Assembly: GCF_041807905.1 (NCBI RefSeq) | Contig: NZ_JBGVSA010000005.1 | Span: 124,001-188,000, forward strand | Length of the DNA: 64,000 bases | Direction of reading: 5' to 3' | Source: JBGVSA01 sp041807905 | GTDB taxonomy: Bacteria; Pseudomonadota; Gammaproteobacteria; Burkholderiales; Rhodocyclaceae | In this document: one piece after another, positions 52,574 to 61,052 of the stretch | Layout of the letters: every line of letters starts with the position of its first letter | Numbering within the stretch: position 1 is the first letter of the stretch | Program-made: the position numbers and the translations under genes | The notes under the pieces: generated by a model | Seen by the model: the letters and a program-made list of their open reading frames with translations, nothing else | Told to the model about the DNA's origin: nothing | The model's database searches: none

Positions 52574-54162
52574 CGTGCTGCCCCCACGGTGACGTCGACG
52601 CGCCGCGCCGCTGCTGCGTCATCGCCGCCGACGATGTCGGCGGGTTTCTTCATTTCGATCCGGTCAGCCGCCACGCCGGCGCGTGTCAATGCACTGTGCA
52701 CCGCCTGCGCGCGGGCCTGAGCCAGCTTGGTGTTCGCCTCGGCGTGGCCGCTCTTGTCGACGTAACCGCTGATCGCCACGGTCTGTCCGCCAGTGAGCGA
52801 TGCCGCCAGCTTGCGCAGTGCGACCGAAGCGGTGGCGTCCAGGCGTGAGCTGCCGTGTTCGAAGTACACCGCGGTACCGCCATTTGCCGCCGACGCTGGT
52901 GCTGCGGCGGAAGGTGCCGCGCCGGCTGGTGGGGCGGCCGCCGGTGCGGGGGCCGGCGCCGGGGCGCTCGGTGCCGCCGCGCCCGCAGGCGCATTCCCAC
53001 CTGCCTGCGGAGCTGAAGCCGTGCTGGCGGCCTGGGCAGGCATCTCGGTCGGCTTGAGCGGAACGCCCGGCGCCAGTCGCAGCGTGCCGTCCACCACGAC
53101 GCGATCACCGGCGCGCAGGCCCTTGGTGACGAGCCAGCCGTCGCCCTTCCATTCATCGGTCTGGATGGAGCGCTGTTCCGCCTTGCTGTCCTTGTCGACC
53201 ACCCACACGAACTGGCCGCGCGGGCCTTGTTGCACCGCCCGTTGCGGCACGACGATGGCATTCGGCCGCGTCGCACCGAGCACATGCACGCGAACGAACT
53301 GGCCGGGGCGCAGCGCGCCCTTCGGATTGGGCAGCTCGGCGCGCACGAGGAAGGTGCCGGTCTCCTGGCTGAACGCGGCATCGGCGAAGGTGATGCGGCC
53401 TGTTTCGGGGAAGACGGTGCCGTCGGCGAGAAGCACCTCGACGCGCCACTTGTCGTTCGGGGCGGGCTTGATGATGCCGGCGTCGGCTTCGCTCTGCAGG
53501 CGCAGCTTTTCGTTTTCCGACAGGCTGAAATTCACCCGGATCGGGTCGAGCTTGGCGATGTAGGTCAGCAAGCTGTTTTCGCCGCTGACGTACGCCCCAT
53601 CCTGCACTTTCGCGAAGGACGACAGGCCCGCCACGGGCGACTTGATCGTCGTATAGGACAGGTCCAGTTCCGAGTTGGTGACCTTCGCCCGGGCAGCTTC
53701 GACGGCCGCCGCGGCTGCCTGTTCCTGCCCGGTCGCGTCATCCAGATCCTTCTGCGACAAGGCGTTCTGGGCAACCAGCGGCTTGACCCGCGCGAGATTG
53801 GCGCGCGCCGTCGTCAGCCGTGCCTGTTGCTGGTTCAGTTCGGCGCGCGCCGCATCCAGTTCGGCCTGGAAGGGTTTTGCGTCGATGAGGAACAGCGTCT
53901 GCCCGGGACTGACCATCGCGCCTTCGGTGTAGATTCGCCGTTCGAGAAAACCCGCCACGCGGGCGCGGATCTCGACCTGCTGCGAGCTCTCCGTCTGGCC
54001 GACGAACTCATAGACCTGCGGCACGTCGGCGGGCTTCACCGTCATCACGGCGACGTCGGTTGCCGGTGGCGCGGCGGGTGCCGCGGCTTCCTTCTTGCCG
54101 CAGGCGGCCAACAGCGCAATGAGTGGCAGGCAGACCAATACTCGATAGGATGTATTCATCAT
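52570..54162 (-). CDS. RND efflux periplasmic adaptor with fused C-terminal OmpA-like domain
   Basis: 530 residues, longer than usual adaptors (about 380-400). Lipobox LLAACG with Cys21. Residues 30-375 are a normal membrane-fusion protein (lipoyl half-motifs around VEIRARVAGFLERRIYTEGAMVSPGQ, hairpin, beta-barrel). A Pro/Ala-rich linker covers about 378-430. From 432 an OmpA-like peptidoglycan-binding domain follows (VYFEHGSSRLDATA, GYVDKSGHAEAN, LAQARAQAV), with the peptidoglycan-contacting Asp469 and Arg484 present. It would tether the pump assembly to the cell wall. Frame and codon use run straight through, so the fusion is genuine in this sequence. Confidence 0.9.
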   Translation of the reverse strand: MMNTSYRVLVCLPLIALLAACGKKEAAAPAAPPATDVAVMTVKPADVPQVYEFVGQTESSQQVEIRARVAGFLERRIYTEGAMVSPGQTLFLIDAKPFQAELDAARAELNQQQARLTTARANLARVKPLVAQNALSQKDLDDATGQEQAAAAAVEAARAKVTNSELDLSYTTIKSPVAGLSSFAKVQDGAYVSGENSLLTYIAKLDPIRVNFSLSENEKLRLQSEADAGIIKPAPNDKWRVEVLLADGTVFPETGRITFADAAFSQETGTFLVRAELPNPKGALRPGQFVRVHVLGATRPNAIVVPQRAVQQGPRGQFVWVVDKDSKAEQRSIQTDEWKGDGWLVTKGLRAGDRVVVDGTLRLAPGVPLKPTEMPAQAASTASAPQAGGNAPAGAAAPSAPAPAPAPAAAPPAGAAPSAAAPASAANGGTAVYFEHGSSRLDATASVALRKLAASLTGGQTVAISGYVDKSGHAEANTKLAQARAQAVHSALTRAGVAADRIEMKKPADIVGGDDAAAARRVDVTVGAAR

Positions 54163-54241
54163 GGCGCGACAGTCTTTGAGTCAGTGTCCGGGGCGGCCCC
54201 CGACGGTGCCGGGGGCGCGTCTTGTTCCGCTGGATCGCGGC

Positions 54242-54832
54242 TTATTTCTTTGCCGGCGCGGGCGCCGCGGTCACGGCGACGGCGATCGATTCGCGGATGG
54301 TCGCCACCACTTGGTCCCCCTTCTTGACCTTGGCGAGCACCGCAGGGTCCTGCACATGCGCGGTGACGAGCTTGCCTTCCGGCGTCTTGAGCGTGACGGT
54401 GTGCTTCTTGGTATCCACGGCGGTCACGTCGGAGACAACGACGGTCGTGCGTTGCACGGTGCCGGAGGGCTTTTCGCCGAGCGGGGCGGAAGCGCCCGAT
54501 TCGCTCACGCGCTTTTCCCGAAAGCCGTTGCCGCCTTTTTGCAGTTCGATGGCGATGGCTTGCTGGTAGTCGACGCTCACCATGTCGCCGACCTTGATCT
54601 GGTCGAAGTTCTTGACCTCGTTGCCCACCTGGAACTCGCGCGATTCGCCCTTGGAGTTTTCGATGGTGATCACGCGCGTGGTCTTGTCGACCGCCGTGAT
54701 CTTGCCGGCCAGGCGGGCGTCGGCCTGCACGACCTTCGAGGCGGCCACCGTCGGCGCGGATTGCGCCGATACCAGCGGAGAAGCCCCCAGGGCGAGGGCC
54801 GCGATGATGCTCAATTGGGCAACGTATTTCAT
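54242..54832 (-). CDS. Exported protein of unknown function with two KOW/OB-like repeats
   Basis: 196 residues. The signal peptide (KYVAQLSIIAALALGASPLVSA) is cleaved near residue 23. The mature part holds two similar beta-strand units: GKITAVDKTTRVITIENSKGE and SDVTAVDTKKHTVTLKTPEGK, each followed by a KVGD/KKGDQV turn. It ends in an Ala/Lys tail. It is coupled to the receiver gene upstream (4-base overlap) and precedes the RND adaptor gene by 79 bases. Function unknown. Confidence 0.75.
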   Translation of the reverse strand: MKYVAQLSIIAALALGASPLVSAQSAPTVAASKVVQADARLAGKITAVDKTTRVITIENSKGESREFQVGNEVKNFDQIKVGDMVSVDYQQAIAIELQKGGNGFREKRVSESGASAPLGEKPSGTVQRTTVVVSDVTAVDTKKHTVTLKTPEGKLVTAHVQDPAVLAKVKKGDQVVATIRESIAVAVTAAPAPAKK

Positions 54833-55218
54833 GTGAGATCTCCTGATTGTTGTGAATCGAGGGCCGAATTGACGGCAGAGAGCAGTGCGTGCCCCGCGAA
54901 CGGTTTGACGAGATACGCGGCGCCCGCAGCACGGGCTTGACGCTGGGTGTCACCGTCGTCGTAGGCGGTGATGAAGATGACGGCGGGGTGATAGGGGCCG
55001 CGATCGAGCGCGCGGTCCAGTTCGAAGCCCGACATGCCGGGCAGATGGATATCTACGACGAGGCAGTCGGCGCGCGCGGTGGCGTCGGAAGCGAGCAGGG
55101 CTTCGCCCGTGGCAAATGACTCGGCATGCAGGCCGGCCGCCTCGATGAGGCGATGCATCGCCTGCCTGAGACCGCTGTCATCCTCGACGACGACGACACG
55201 CCGGATTCGCTTGCCCAC
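54829..55218 (-). CDS. Stand-alone receiver-domain response regulator
   Basis: 129 residues, only a FixJ-like receiver: VVVEDDSGLRQAM, phospho-acceptor Asp in CLVVDIHLPGMSG, Thr in FITAYDD and Lys in LVKPFAG. No output domain is attached. The GTG at 55218 is preferred to the GTG at 55224 because AAAGGAG sits 7 bases before it. It overlaps the periplasmic-protein gene by four bases. It might act in a phosphorelay or by protein contact; no kinase is adjacent. Confidence 0.85.
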   Translation of the reverse strand: MGKRIRRVVVVEDDSGLRQAMHRLIEAAGLHAESFATGEALLASDATARADCLVVDIHLPGMSGFELDRALDRGPYHPAVIFITAYDDGDTQRQARAAGAAYLVKPFAGHALLSAVNSALDSQQSGDLT

Positions 55219-55224
55219 AACCAC

Positions 55225-55541
55225 GCTCCTTTGTTGTCACGCGACTGCACAAGTGTCGGCGGAAGGCTACCGCGGCGCCCCCTGCCTGGCATCGTCCTAA
55301 GGTGCAGAGAGTCTTGCCCTTTGGTGCAATGGCGCCTGCAAAGGGATGCGAATCCGGGCGGAACGAAGCTGGCCGTCGGCGGCGTGTGCGGGGTGGAGGG
55401 CGGGCTATCGATCGCACCGACGAATGTATGCACTCGTCACGTTCGCCTGTACCCATGCAGTGCCCGCCTCGATGAACCGGCGGCGCCACGGCACAAAAAA
55501 AGGCGCCCGCAGGCGCCTTGTCTGTTCTTGACCGAGCAAGC
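55225..55541. other. Intergenic region between receiver gene and ftsX
   Basis: A 317-base gap. It contains the ftsX terminator at its right end and must hold the promoter of the receiver/RND block at its left end. I cannot identify a clear promoter, and see no gene. Confidence 0.5.
55494..55519 (-). terminator. Intrinsic terminator after ftsX
   Basis: AAGGCGCC and GGCGCCTT form a perfect 8-base stem with a CGCA loop, followed on the minus strand by seven T. It lies 23 bases beyond the ftsX stop. Confidence 0.9.
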
Positions 55542-56447
55542 TCAGTCGGCGATGAGCCCGTCATGCAGGTGACGGTGCACCGAAAGCGCCGCACCCAGCC
55601 AGCCGAGCAGCGCGGCGAAGGCGAGCAGGGCGCCGACCTGCGGCAACGCCGGCGGCGGCATGTCGAGCACGATGCTGTAGGTCTTGGCGAGCGCCTGGAG
55701 TTGCGGACCGATCAGCCGCATCAGCGCTACCACCAGGCCCCATGCCAAGAGGCCGCCAAGCAGGCCCTGGAAGAAACCGAAATACAGGAACGGCCGGCGC
55801 ACGTACTGGCGCGTGGCGCCCATCAGCATGCTCACCGAGATCTCCTGCCGCTGCGTGAGGATCTGCAGGCGGATCGTGTTGAAGGTAATGATCACGAGCG
55901 CTGCGCCGAGCAAGCCCGCCAGCAGCAGGACCATGCTGCGACCAAGCTCGATCAGCGCATGCATGCGTTCGACCCATTCGGAATCAAGCTGCACGAGCGC
56001 CACTTCAGGCTGCTTGGACAGCATGTCGCGCAGCTCGATGAATCCGGACGGCGCATCGGAAGCCGGCTCGAGCACGAACGCGTCGGGCAGCGGGTTTTCG
56101 GGCAGCGCGCTGGCCACGTCGGCAAAGCCGCCACGCTCGGCGAGGCGTTTGAGCGCCTCATCCTTCGAGATATAGCGCAGCGCGGTGATGCGCGTGTCCG
56201 ACTGGAGTCGGGAGCGCAGCAGCGCCACGGCATTTGCGCTGGCGTCCGTCTTGAGGAAGACGCTGATCTCGGGCTTGCCCGACACGCCGCGTGCAAGACC
56301 GGCCAGATTGTCGATGAGTACGTAACCGAGCGCCGGCAAAGTGAGCGCGATGGCGATGACGAGTGCCGACAGCAGCGTGGTCAGCGGGCGTCGCCCCAGA
56401 CGGCGCATGGAGTGCGACAGGGCGAGCGAATGTGAATGGAGGCTCAT
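55542..56447 (-). CDS. ftsX: Cell-division protein FtsX
   Basis: 301 residues, type VII ABC membrane protein: a short basic N-terminus (MRRLGRRPLTTLLSALVIAIALTLP as first helix), a periplasmic domain (about 60-175, KPEISVFLKTDASANAVALL, ISKDEALKRLAERGG) and three more helices near the C-terminus. FtsX with FtsE governs septal peptidoglycan hydrolases. The frame is open to 56555, but ATG 56447 is the family start. Unusually its partner ftsE is not directly upstream: a lipoprotein gene and over 800 bases separate them. Confidence 0.93.
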   Translation of the reverse strand: MSLHSHSLALSHSMRRLGRRPLTTLLSALVIAIALTLPALGYVLIDNLAGLARGVSGKPEISVFLKTDASANAVALLRSRLQSDTRITALRYISKDEALKRLAERGGFADVASALPENPLPDAFVLEPASDAPSGFIELRDMLSKQPEVALVQLDSEWVERMHALIELGRSMVLLLAGLLGAALVIITFNTIRLQILTQRQEISVSMLMGATRQYVRRPFLYFGFFQGLLGGLLAWGLVVALMRLIGPQLQALAKTYSIVLDMPPPALPQVGALLAFAALLGWLGAALSVHRHLHDGLIAD

Positions 56448-56521
56448 GAATACGAGGGCTTGGCTGAAGGATCGGAGGTGTCCAGCGTATCCGGATACCT
56501 CTCGCAAGCGCTCGATTATAG

Positions 56522-56547
56522 AAAAAACCCGCCTCGAGGGCGGGTTT
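56522..56547 (-). terminator. Intrinsic terminator after the DUF5339-like lipoprotein gene
   Basis: AAACCCGCC pairs with GGCGGGTTT; on the minus strand six T follow. It lies between the lipoprotein gene and ftsX, so ftsX must have its own promoter in about 75 bases. Confidence 0.88.
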
Positions 56548-56582
56548 CCGTGCACCGTGCGTCGTCGCGACGCGGCGGACGG

Positions 56583-56954
56583 TCAGCAGCCCATGGCCTT
56601 GCCGCTGGCGGCGAAAGCGTCGGCGCTCTGCTTGCAGGCCGCGCCCAGGGCCGCCTTGTCGCTGATCTGCGCCCAGCTTGCGCGGGTCTGATCCATCTGC
56701 TGCTTGATGGTGCTGGCCACGGCTGCGTTGCCGCCGCCGATCTTCTCGACGCAGGCGTTGACCTGCTTGATGTAGTCCTCACACTCGGCCGGCAGCGCCT
56801 CGGTTGCGGCGGCCACGCTCGACTCAGCGGCGGCAGCGCTCGAAGCGGCTGCGGCGGGGGCCGACGCCGGCGCGGCTTCTTCCTTCTTGGTGCAGGCGCC
56901 CAGCATTGCAGCAGCGGCCAGCATGGCGATCAGCAGCGAAAATTTCTTGCTCAT
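56583..56954 (-). CDS. Small lipoprotein, DUF5339-like
   Basis: 123 residues. Lipobox MLGACTK with Cys21. An Ala/Ser-rich linker (about 25-50) leads to a helical domain with four cysteines (AECEDYIKQVNACVEK, GAACKQSADA, GKAMGC), probably forming two disulfides in the periplasm. The pattern resembles the DUF5339 family. It has its own terminator and sits between ftsE and ftsX, whose products usually come from one transcript. Function unknown. Confidence 0.75.
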   Translation of the reverse strand: MSKKFSLLIAMLAAAAMLGACTKKEEAAPASAPAAAASSAAAAESSVAAATEALPAECEDYIKQVNACVEKIGGGNAAVASTIKQQMDQTRASWAQISDKAALGAACKQSADAFAASGKAMGC

Positions 56955-57258
56955 TGTTCTCTCCCTCGAATGACTGTGAGACAGCCAGACCGCTGCGCGA
57001 CGCGTGCCCGATCGTGGCCTTGGCTCGGGCCAAAGCGCCCTCGCGGCACGCAGTGTGGGCAGAAGGAGAATGGGCTAGTGTTGTGCGACCGCAAGGTCAC
57101 CGCCGCACTGGCGTGGATTTGAGAAAGCGGCTTCGAGGCGCTTCTATGATTCTGCTGGCATGGTTCCGGGTATCTGACAATCCGACCGTGCTTGACACAG
57201 TCAAGCGCCGACGAAATCTGTCGCCGGCGCACCAGAACAGATCGATTCGCCAGACTAT
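56955..57258. other. Intergenic region between the lipoprotein gene and ftsE
   Basis: A 304-base gap after ftsE. It contains the perfect dyad GCTTGAC-ACA-GTCAAGC at 57190-57206, whose TTGACT/TTGACA halves could serve as -35 elements on either strand. No gene is supported and no clear ftsE terminator is visible. Confidence 0.45.
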
Positions 57259-57912
57259 TTACTGCAGCAGTCGTCCCTGGGCGAGTTCTACGCGCCGCGC
57301 ACCGTAGGGCGAATACAGCGTCTCGTCGTGTGTGGCCAGGATCAGCGTGACGCCCGCCGCGTTGAAGTCGCGGAAGAGCGCCGCGATCTCGCGCGCGTAG
57401 GCCGGGTCCAGGTGTGCCGTCGGCTCATCGGCGATCAGGATCGACGGACGATTGACGATGGCGCGGGCGATGGCGGCGCGTTGTTGTTCGCCGCCCGACA
57501 GCGTGAGCGGGAGCGCGCGCGCGTGGTGCGACAGCCCGACGCGTTCGAGCGCCGCGTGGACGCGCTTGGAGGCGTCCTTGGGCGGATGTCCCGTCACCTG
57601 CAGGGGCAACATGACGTTGTCGAAGATGCTGCGGTCGAGCAACAGGCGGTGTTCCTGCATGACGAGTCCGAGACTGCGGCGCAGGTAGGGAATCTGCGAA
57701 GGCTTGAGCCGGCCGACGTCCAGTCCATTGACGGTGACGCGCCCGCCGGTAGGCGACTCCAGGGCCGCGATGAGCTTGAGCAGCGTGCTCTTGCCGGCAC
57801 CCGAGTGGCCCGCGAGCACGAGCAGCTCACCGTGCCGGATATCCAGGCTGACGCCTGCCAGCGCGTCGTGCCCGCCGGGATAGCGCTTGGAGACGTTGTC
57901 GAATTGGATCAT
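57259..57912 (-). CDS. ftsE: Cell-division ATP-binding protein FtsE
   Basis: 217 residues. Walker A AGHSGAGKST with the FtsE-type wording, signature LSGGEQQRAAIARAI, Walker B ILIADEPTAHLD and the switch His in LATHDE. The N-terminus MIQFDNVSKRYPGG is typical. It powers FtsX in the divisome. It follows nfi on the same strand after 84 bases. Confidence 0.95.
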   Translation of the reverse strand: MIQFDNVSKRYPGGHDALAGVSLDIRHGELLVLAGHSGAGKSTLLKLIAALESPTGGRVTVNGLDVGRLKPSQIPYLRRSLGLVMQEHRLLLDRSIFDNVMLPLQVTGHPPKDASKRVHAALERVGLSHHARALPLTLSGGEQQRAAIARAIVNRPSILIADEPTAHLDPAYAREIAALFRDFNAAGVTLILATHDETLYSPYGARRVELAQGRLLQ

Positions 57913-57996
57913 CGGAGAACGATTGCAGCTTGATCGAGACCGCGATTCTAACGTGTCGCCCCACGGCGCGTCTGGCCCGGGGCGGATCGGGTCGCC

Positions 57997-58662
57997 TCAA
58001 TCGATGGCCGGGCCGGAGGCCAGCCGATGTGCCCAGCGCGTCGTCTCAGGCAGGCGGTAGCGCGTGGTGCAGGCTCGCACCCAGTGCAGCGCACTGTCCA
58101 GCGACACGCGATGGCCGCTCGAAATGAACAAGGGCTGGGTATTGGCGCGATTGCGCAGCACCGCACCGATGATGTCGCCACGATCCATCAGTGGGATCCA
58201 GGCGCCCAGTTCGGTCGGCAATTCGCCATGCGTGCCGGTCAGGCGCGACTTGCCCACACCAATGGTTGCCATGTCGGCGACCACGCCGAGATGGCTGGCG
58301 ATGCCGCAGCGACGCGGATGTGCGATGCCCTGCCCATCGACCAGTACGAGGTCGGCGCTCGTCTTGAGTCGCTCGAAGGCGTCGAGGATCGCGGGGATCT
58401 CGCGGAACGACAGCAGACCGGGCACGTAGGGGAAATGCGTCGGCCGTCGGGCGACCGCGCGATCGATGAGTTCGAGCCCCGGCCACGACAGCACGGCCAC
58501 GGCGGCGCGGGTGACGGTGCCGTTCTGCTCGAAGCCGACATCCACGCCGGCCACCTTATTGACCGGGCCGAAATCGTCGGCCGTCACGACCTGCTGCGCG
58601 ACTTCGCGCTGGACCGCGACGGCTTCCTTCGGGGTGAGGTCCCAGCGATGCGGCTGCGCCAT
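57997..58662 (-). CDS. nfi: Endonuclease V (deoxyinosine 3' endonuclease)
   Basis: Nfi nicks DNA 3' to deoxyinosine and related deaminated bases. The 221-residue protein has the active-site residues in GVDVGFEQNG, PGLLSFREIP and LVLVDGQGIAHPRRCG, and the PYVPGLLSFRE wedge region. The start at 58662 (MAQPHRWDL) is one base before the ybiB stop region, so the genes are adjacent and probably cotranscribed. A longer open frame to 59055 overlaps ybiB and is not supported. Confidence 0.94.
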   Translation of the reverse strand: MAQPHRWDLTPKEAVAVQREVAQQVVTADDFGPVNKVAGVDVGFEQNGTVTRAAVAVLSWPGLELIDRAVARRPTHFPYVPGLLSFREIPAILDAFERLKTSADLVLVDGQGIAHPRRCGIASHLGVVADMATIGVGKSRLTGTHGELPTELGAWIPLMDRGDIIGAVLRNRANTQPLFISSGHRVSLDSALHWVRACTTRYRLPETTRWAHRLASGPAID

Positions 58663-58663
58663 C

Positions 58664-59575
58664 TCAACCGCGCGCCAGGTTCGCCAGGGCTTCGACCTGA
58701 TCGGCGATCGGCTGGGGAATGGGCTGTTTGCCGTGCAACATCGCTTCGATGATGGCGGCATTGGTCTCGACCGAGCACGCGTCGTCGAGTGGGGCGTCGG
58801 ATTCGGCGTGTGCCTGTTCAAACATGACCTGTGCCGCGCCCTGCGCGAAGCCGAGCAGGCGCGGTCGCCGCTTCGGAGAGGCGTACGCCTCGCCTTCGGT
58901 GCCGCGCATGAGCAGTGCCGTGGCGCCGTCATGCGCGAGAAAGCGCTCCATGACTTCGAGGTACGGTGGATGCGTGACTGCGACGACGCGCACGCTGCGC
59001 TCGGGGCACGGGTCGAGCAATTTGGCGATGGTGTGTCCGCTATTGCGCACGCCAAGCCGCAGGCGCAGGCTAAGCAGCCGATCGAGGCCGTTGCACAATT
59101 GCGGCAGGCCGAGGCACGTGATGCCGCGCGAGGCGAGCTGGTTTTCCGCCGATTCGACCGACAGGGCCGGCTTGAGCTTGAGCGCGGTGAGCAAGTCGAA
59201 CGGGCTGACGCGCGAATCGAAATCGTGGCGCCCTTGTATCAGCACGGGTATGCCTTGGCGGGCGAGCAGGATCGCCACCAGCGGCATGAGGTTGGCCTGC
59301 TTGCGCGCGCCGTTGTAGGTGGGCAGTACCACGCAACGCGGACCGTTGGGCACACGCACGGCGTGAGTACGGGCGTCGAGCGCTGCCTTGAAGCCGATCA
59401 GTTCGTCGAGGTCTTCGCCCTTGACGCGTAGTGAAAGAAGGATCGCGCCGAGTTCGAGTTCGGGCACTTCGCCGTCGAGGATGCGTCCGAACAGTTCGCG
59501 CGCGGCGTCGCGGTCAATGGGCTTGGCGCCCTTGGCACCGCGCCCGATTTCCTTGATGATCGAAGCGTATTTCAT
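58664..59575 (-). CDS. ybiB: DNA-binding protein YbiB (anthranilate-phosphoribosyltransferase fold)
   Basis: 303 residues with the TrpD2/YbiB layout: an N-terminal helical domain (ARELFGRILDGEVPELELGAILLSLRVKGE) and a phosphoribosyltransferase-like domain (VVLPTYNGARKQANLMPLVAILLA, GVRNSGHTIAKLLDP). TrpD-type substrate-binding motifs are altered. E. coli YbiB binds DNA without sequence specificity and is LexA-regulated, suggesting a DNA-repair link. Here it is directly upstream of nfi, another repair gene. Confidence 0.87.
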   Translation of the reverse strand: MKYASIIKEIGRGAKGAKPIDRDAARELFGRILDGEVPELELGAILLSLRVKGEDLDELIGFKAALDARTHAVRVPNGPRCVVLPTYNGARKQANLMPLVAILLARQGIPVLIQGRHDFDSRVSPFDLLTALKLKPALSVESAENQLASRGITCLGLPQLCNGLDRLLSLRLRLGVRNSGHTIAKLLDPCPERSVRVVAVTHPPYLEVMERFLAHDGATALLMRGTEGEAYASPKRRPRLLGFAQGAAQVMFEQAHAESDAPLDDACSVETNAAIIEAMLHGKQPIPQPIADQVEALANLARG

Positions 59576-59676
59576 GACAGGGCGTACGCAGGGAGGGTCA
59601 GGCCCTCAAGCGTACTTCGAAAACGCCTGGCGCGGCCATGAGTACAAGTCCCGGGCCGGTGTGGAAAGGATTCGCA

Positions 59677-60561
59677 ATGGATGTTGGATTCATCGGTATC
59701 GGCATCATGGGCCGCCCCATGGTGCTCAATCTGCTGCGTGCGGGTCACCGCGTGCATGTATGGTCGCGGCGCGAAGCGTCTCTGGCGGAGGTCGTGCATG
59801 CCGGCGCCGTGGCGCAGGCAAGCGCGGCCCAGGTTGCCGCGCAGGTGGATGTCGTCATCAGCATGGTGGCCGACGCGCCGGACGTCGAGCAGGTGGCGCT
59901 CGGCCCGCAAGGTGTCGCCGAGGGCGCACGGCAGGGCACAGTCTTCATCGACATGAGCACCATCGCGCCGAGTGCGGCGCGCGACATCGCCGCCCGCCTG
60001 CACAAGCGCGGCATCACGATGCTCGACGCGCCGGTGTCCGGCGGTGAAAAGGGCGCCATCGCCGGCACGCTGACGATCATGGTCGGCGGCGACGAATCCG
60101 CATTCGCGCGCGTGCGCCCCGTGCTCGAAGCAATGGGCCGCACCATTACCTATATTGGGGGTTCCGGCGCAGGGCAGGTGACCAAGGCGTGCAATCAGAT
60201 CCTTACCGGCGTCGGCATCGCCATCGTGGCCGAAGCGCTCAATTTTGCGCGCGCCAGTGGTGTCGACGCGGCCCGCGTGCGTGAAGCCATGCTGGGCGGA
60301 TCCGCTGCCAGCAAGGTGCTGGAGGACCATGGCCAACGCATGCTGGACCGCAATTTCAAGCCGGGCTTCAAGGCATGGATGCATCGCAAGGATCTGAAGA
60401 TCGTGCTCGATGAGGCGCACCGCATGGGTATCCCGACGCCGGCCTCGGCGATCATCGCGCAATTGCTCAACGCGTTGGTTGGCGCGGGCGAGGGCGAGGC
60501 GGATTCGATCTCGATGCTGAAAATGCTCGAACGCATGAGCGAGACTCGCCATGAAGCGTGA
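59677..60561 (+). CDS. 2-hydroxy-3-oxopropionate reductase-like beta-hydroxyacid dehydrogenase
   Basis: 294 residues. NAD(P)-binding GFIGIGIMGRPMVLNLLRAGH at the N-terminus, DAPVSGGEKGAIAGTLTIMVGG (substrate loop) and GSGAGQVTKACNQIL with the catalytic Lys. This is the GarR/GlxR/HIBADH family, which reduces tartronate semialdehyde or related compounds. The ATG at 59677 follows AAAGGA. Its role is most likely glyoxylate/glycerate metabolism, but the substrate is not proven. The next gene overlaps its end. Confidence 0.85.
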   Translation: MDVGFIGIGIMGRPMVLNLLRAGHRVHVWSRREASLAEVVHAGAVAQASAAQVAAQVDVVISMVADAPDVEQVALGPQGVAEGARQGTVFIDMSTIAPSAARDIAARLHKRGITMLDAPVSGGEKGAIAGTLTIMVGGDESAFARVRPVLEAMGRTITYIGGSGAGQVTKACNQILTGVGIAIVAEALNFARASGVDAARVREAMLGGSAASKVLEDHGQRMLDRNFKPGFKAWMHRKDLKIVLDEAHRMGIPTPASAIIAQLLNALVGAGEGEADSISMLKMLERMSETRHEA

Positions 60562-61048
60562 ATTTCTGCGGCTGTGCCGCCGACTCGTTCCCGTGTTGGT
60601 ATTGTTTGCCGCGGCCTGCGCGAGCCTGTATGGATTGAAGGCGCCGGAGGTCTCGCTGTCCGACGTGAGCCTGTCGGGCGGCACGCTGCTGGAACAGCGC
60701 TTCAAGCTCAAGCTGCGCGTGCTCAATCCGAATGACAGGGACATCACCATCAGCGGGCTGACTTTCCAGCTCGACATCGGCGACAAGCGCTTTGCCAGTG
60801 GAGCGACCGGCCAGACGGTGGTGTTGCCGCGCCTTGGCGACACGGTGGTGGAAGTGGACGCGACCGCGCAGATGCTCAGCCTGATCCAGCAGTTGCCCAA
60901 GCTGGTCAATGGCGAAGGCAAGGTGCCGTATCGCGTCAAGGGCGACGTGGTGACGACCGACTACGGACGCATTCCCTTCGACCGCAAGGGCGAGACCACC
61001 TTGCCGTGGGCGCAGCCGCCGACGGACTCCGACAGCCGCAGTCTGTAA
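60551..61048 (+). CDS. LEA type 2 family lipoprotein
   Basis: 165 residues. A lipoprotein-like signal ends in LFAAACAS (Cys23). The mature part is an LEA14/WHy-type immunoglobulin-like domain (RFKLKLRVLNPNDRDITISGLTFQLDIGD), as in desiccation-linked proteins. Its start overlaps the dehydrogenase gene by 11 bases, so it is cotranslated. It ends four bases from the convergent uvrB. Function unknown. Confidence 0.82.
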   Translation: MKREFLRLCRRLVPVLVLFAAACASLYGLKAPEVSLSDVSLSGGTLLEQRFKLKLRVLNPNDRDITISGLTFQLDIGDKRFASGATGQTVVLPRLGDTVVEVDATAQMLSLIQQLPKLVNGEGKVPYRVKGDVVTTDYGRIPFDRKGETTLPWAQPPTDSDSRSL

Positions 61049-61052
61049 TGCC

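Noticed and set aside
49574..52720. A 1048-codon open frame on the plus strand opposite the RND pump gene
   Set aside because: It is exactly antisense to the RND permease, gives a His/Arg/Gln-rich sequence without any domain, and is a typical product of high GC third-codon bias.
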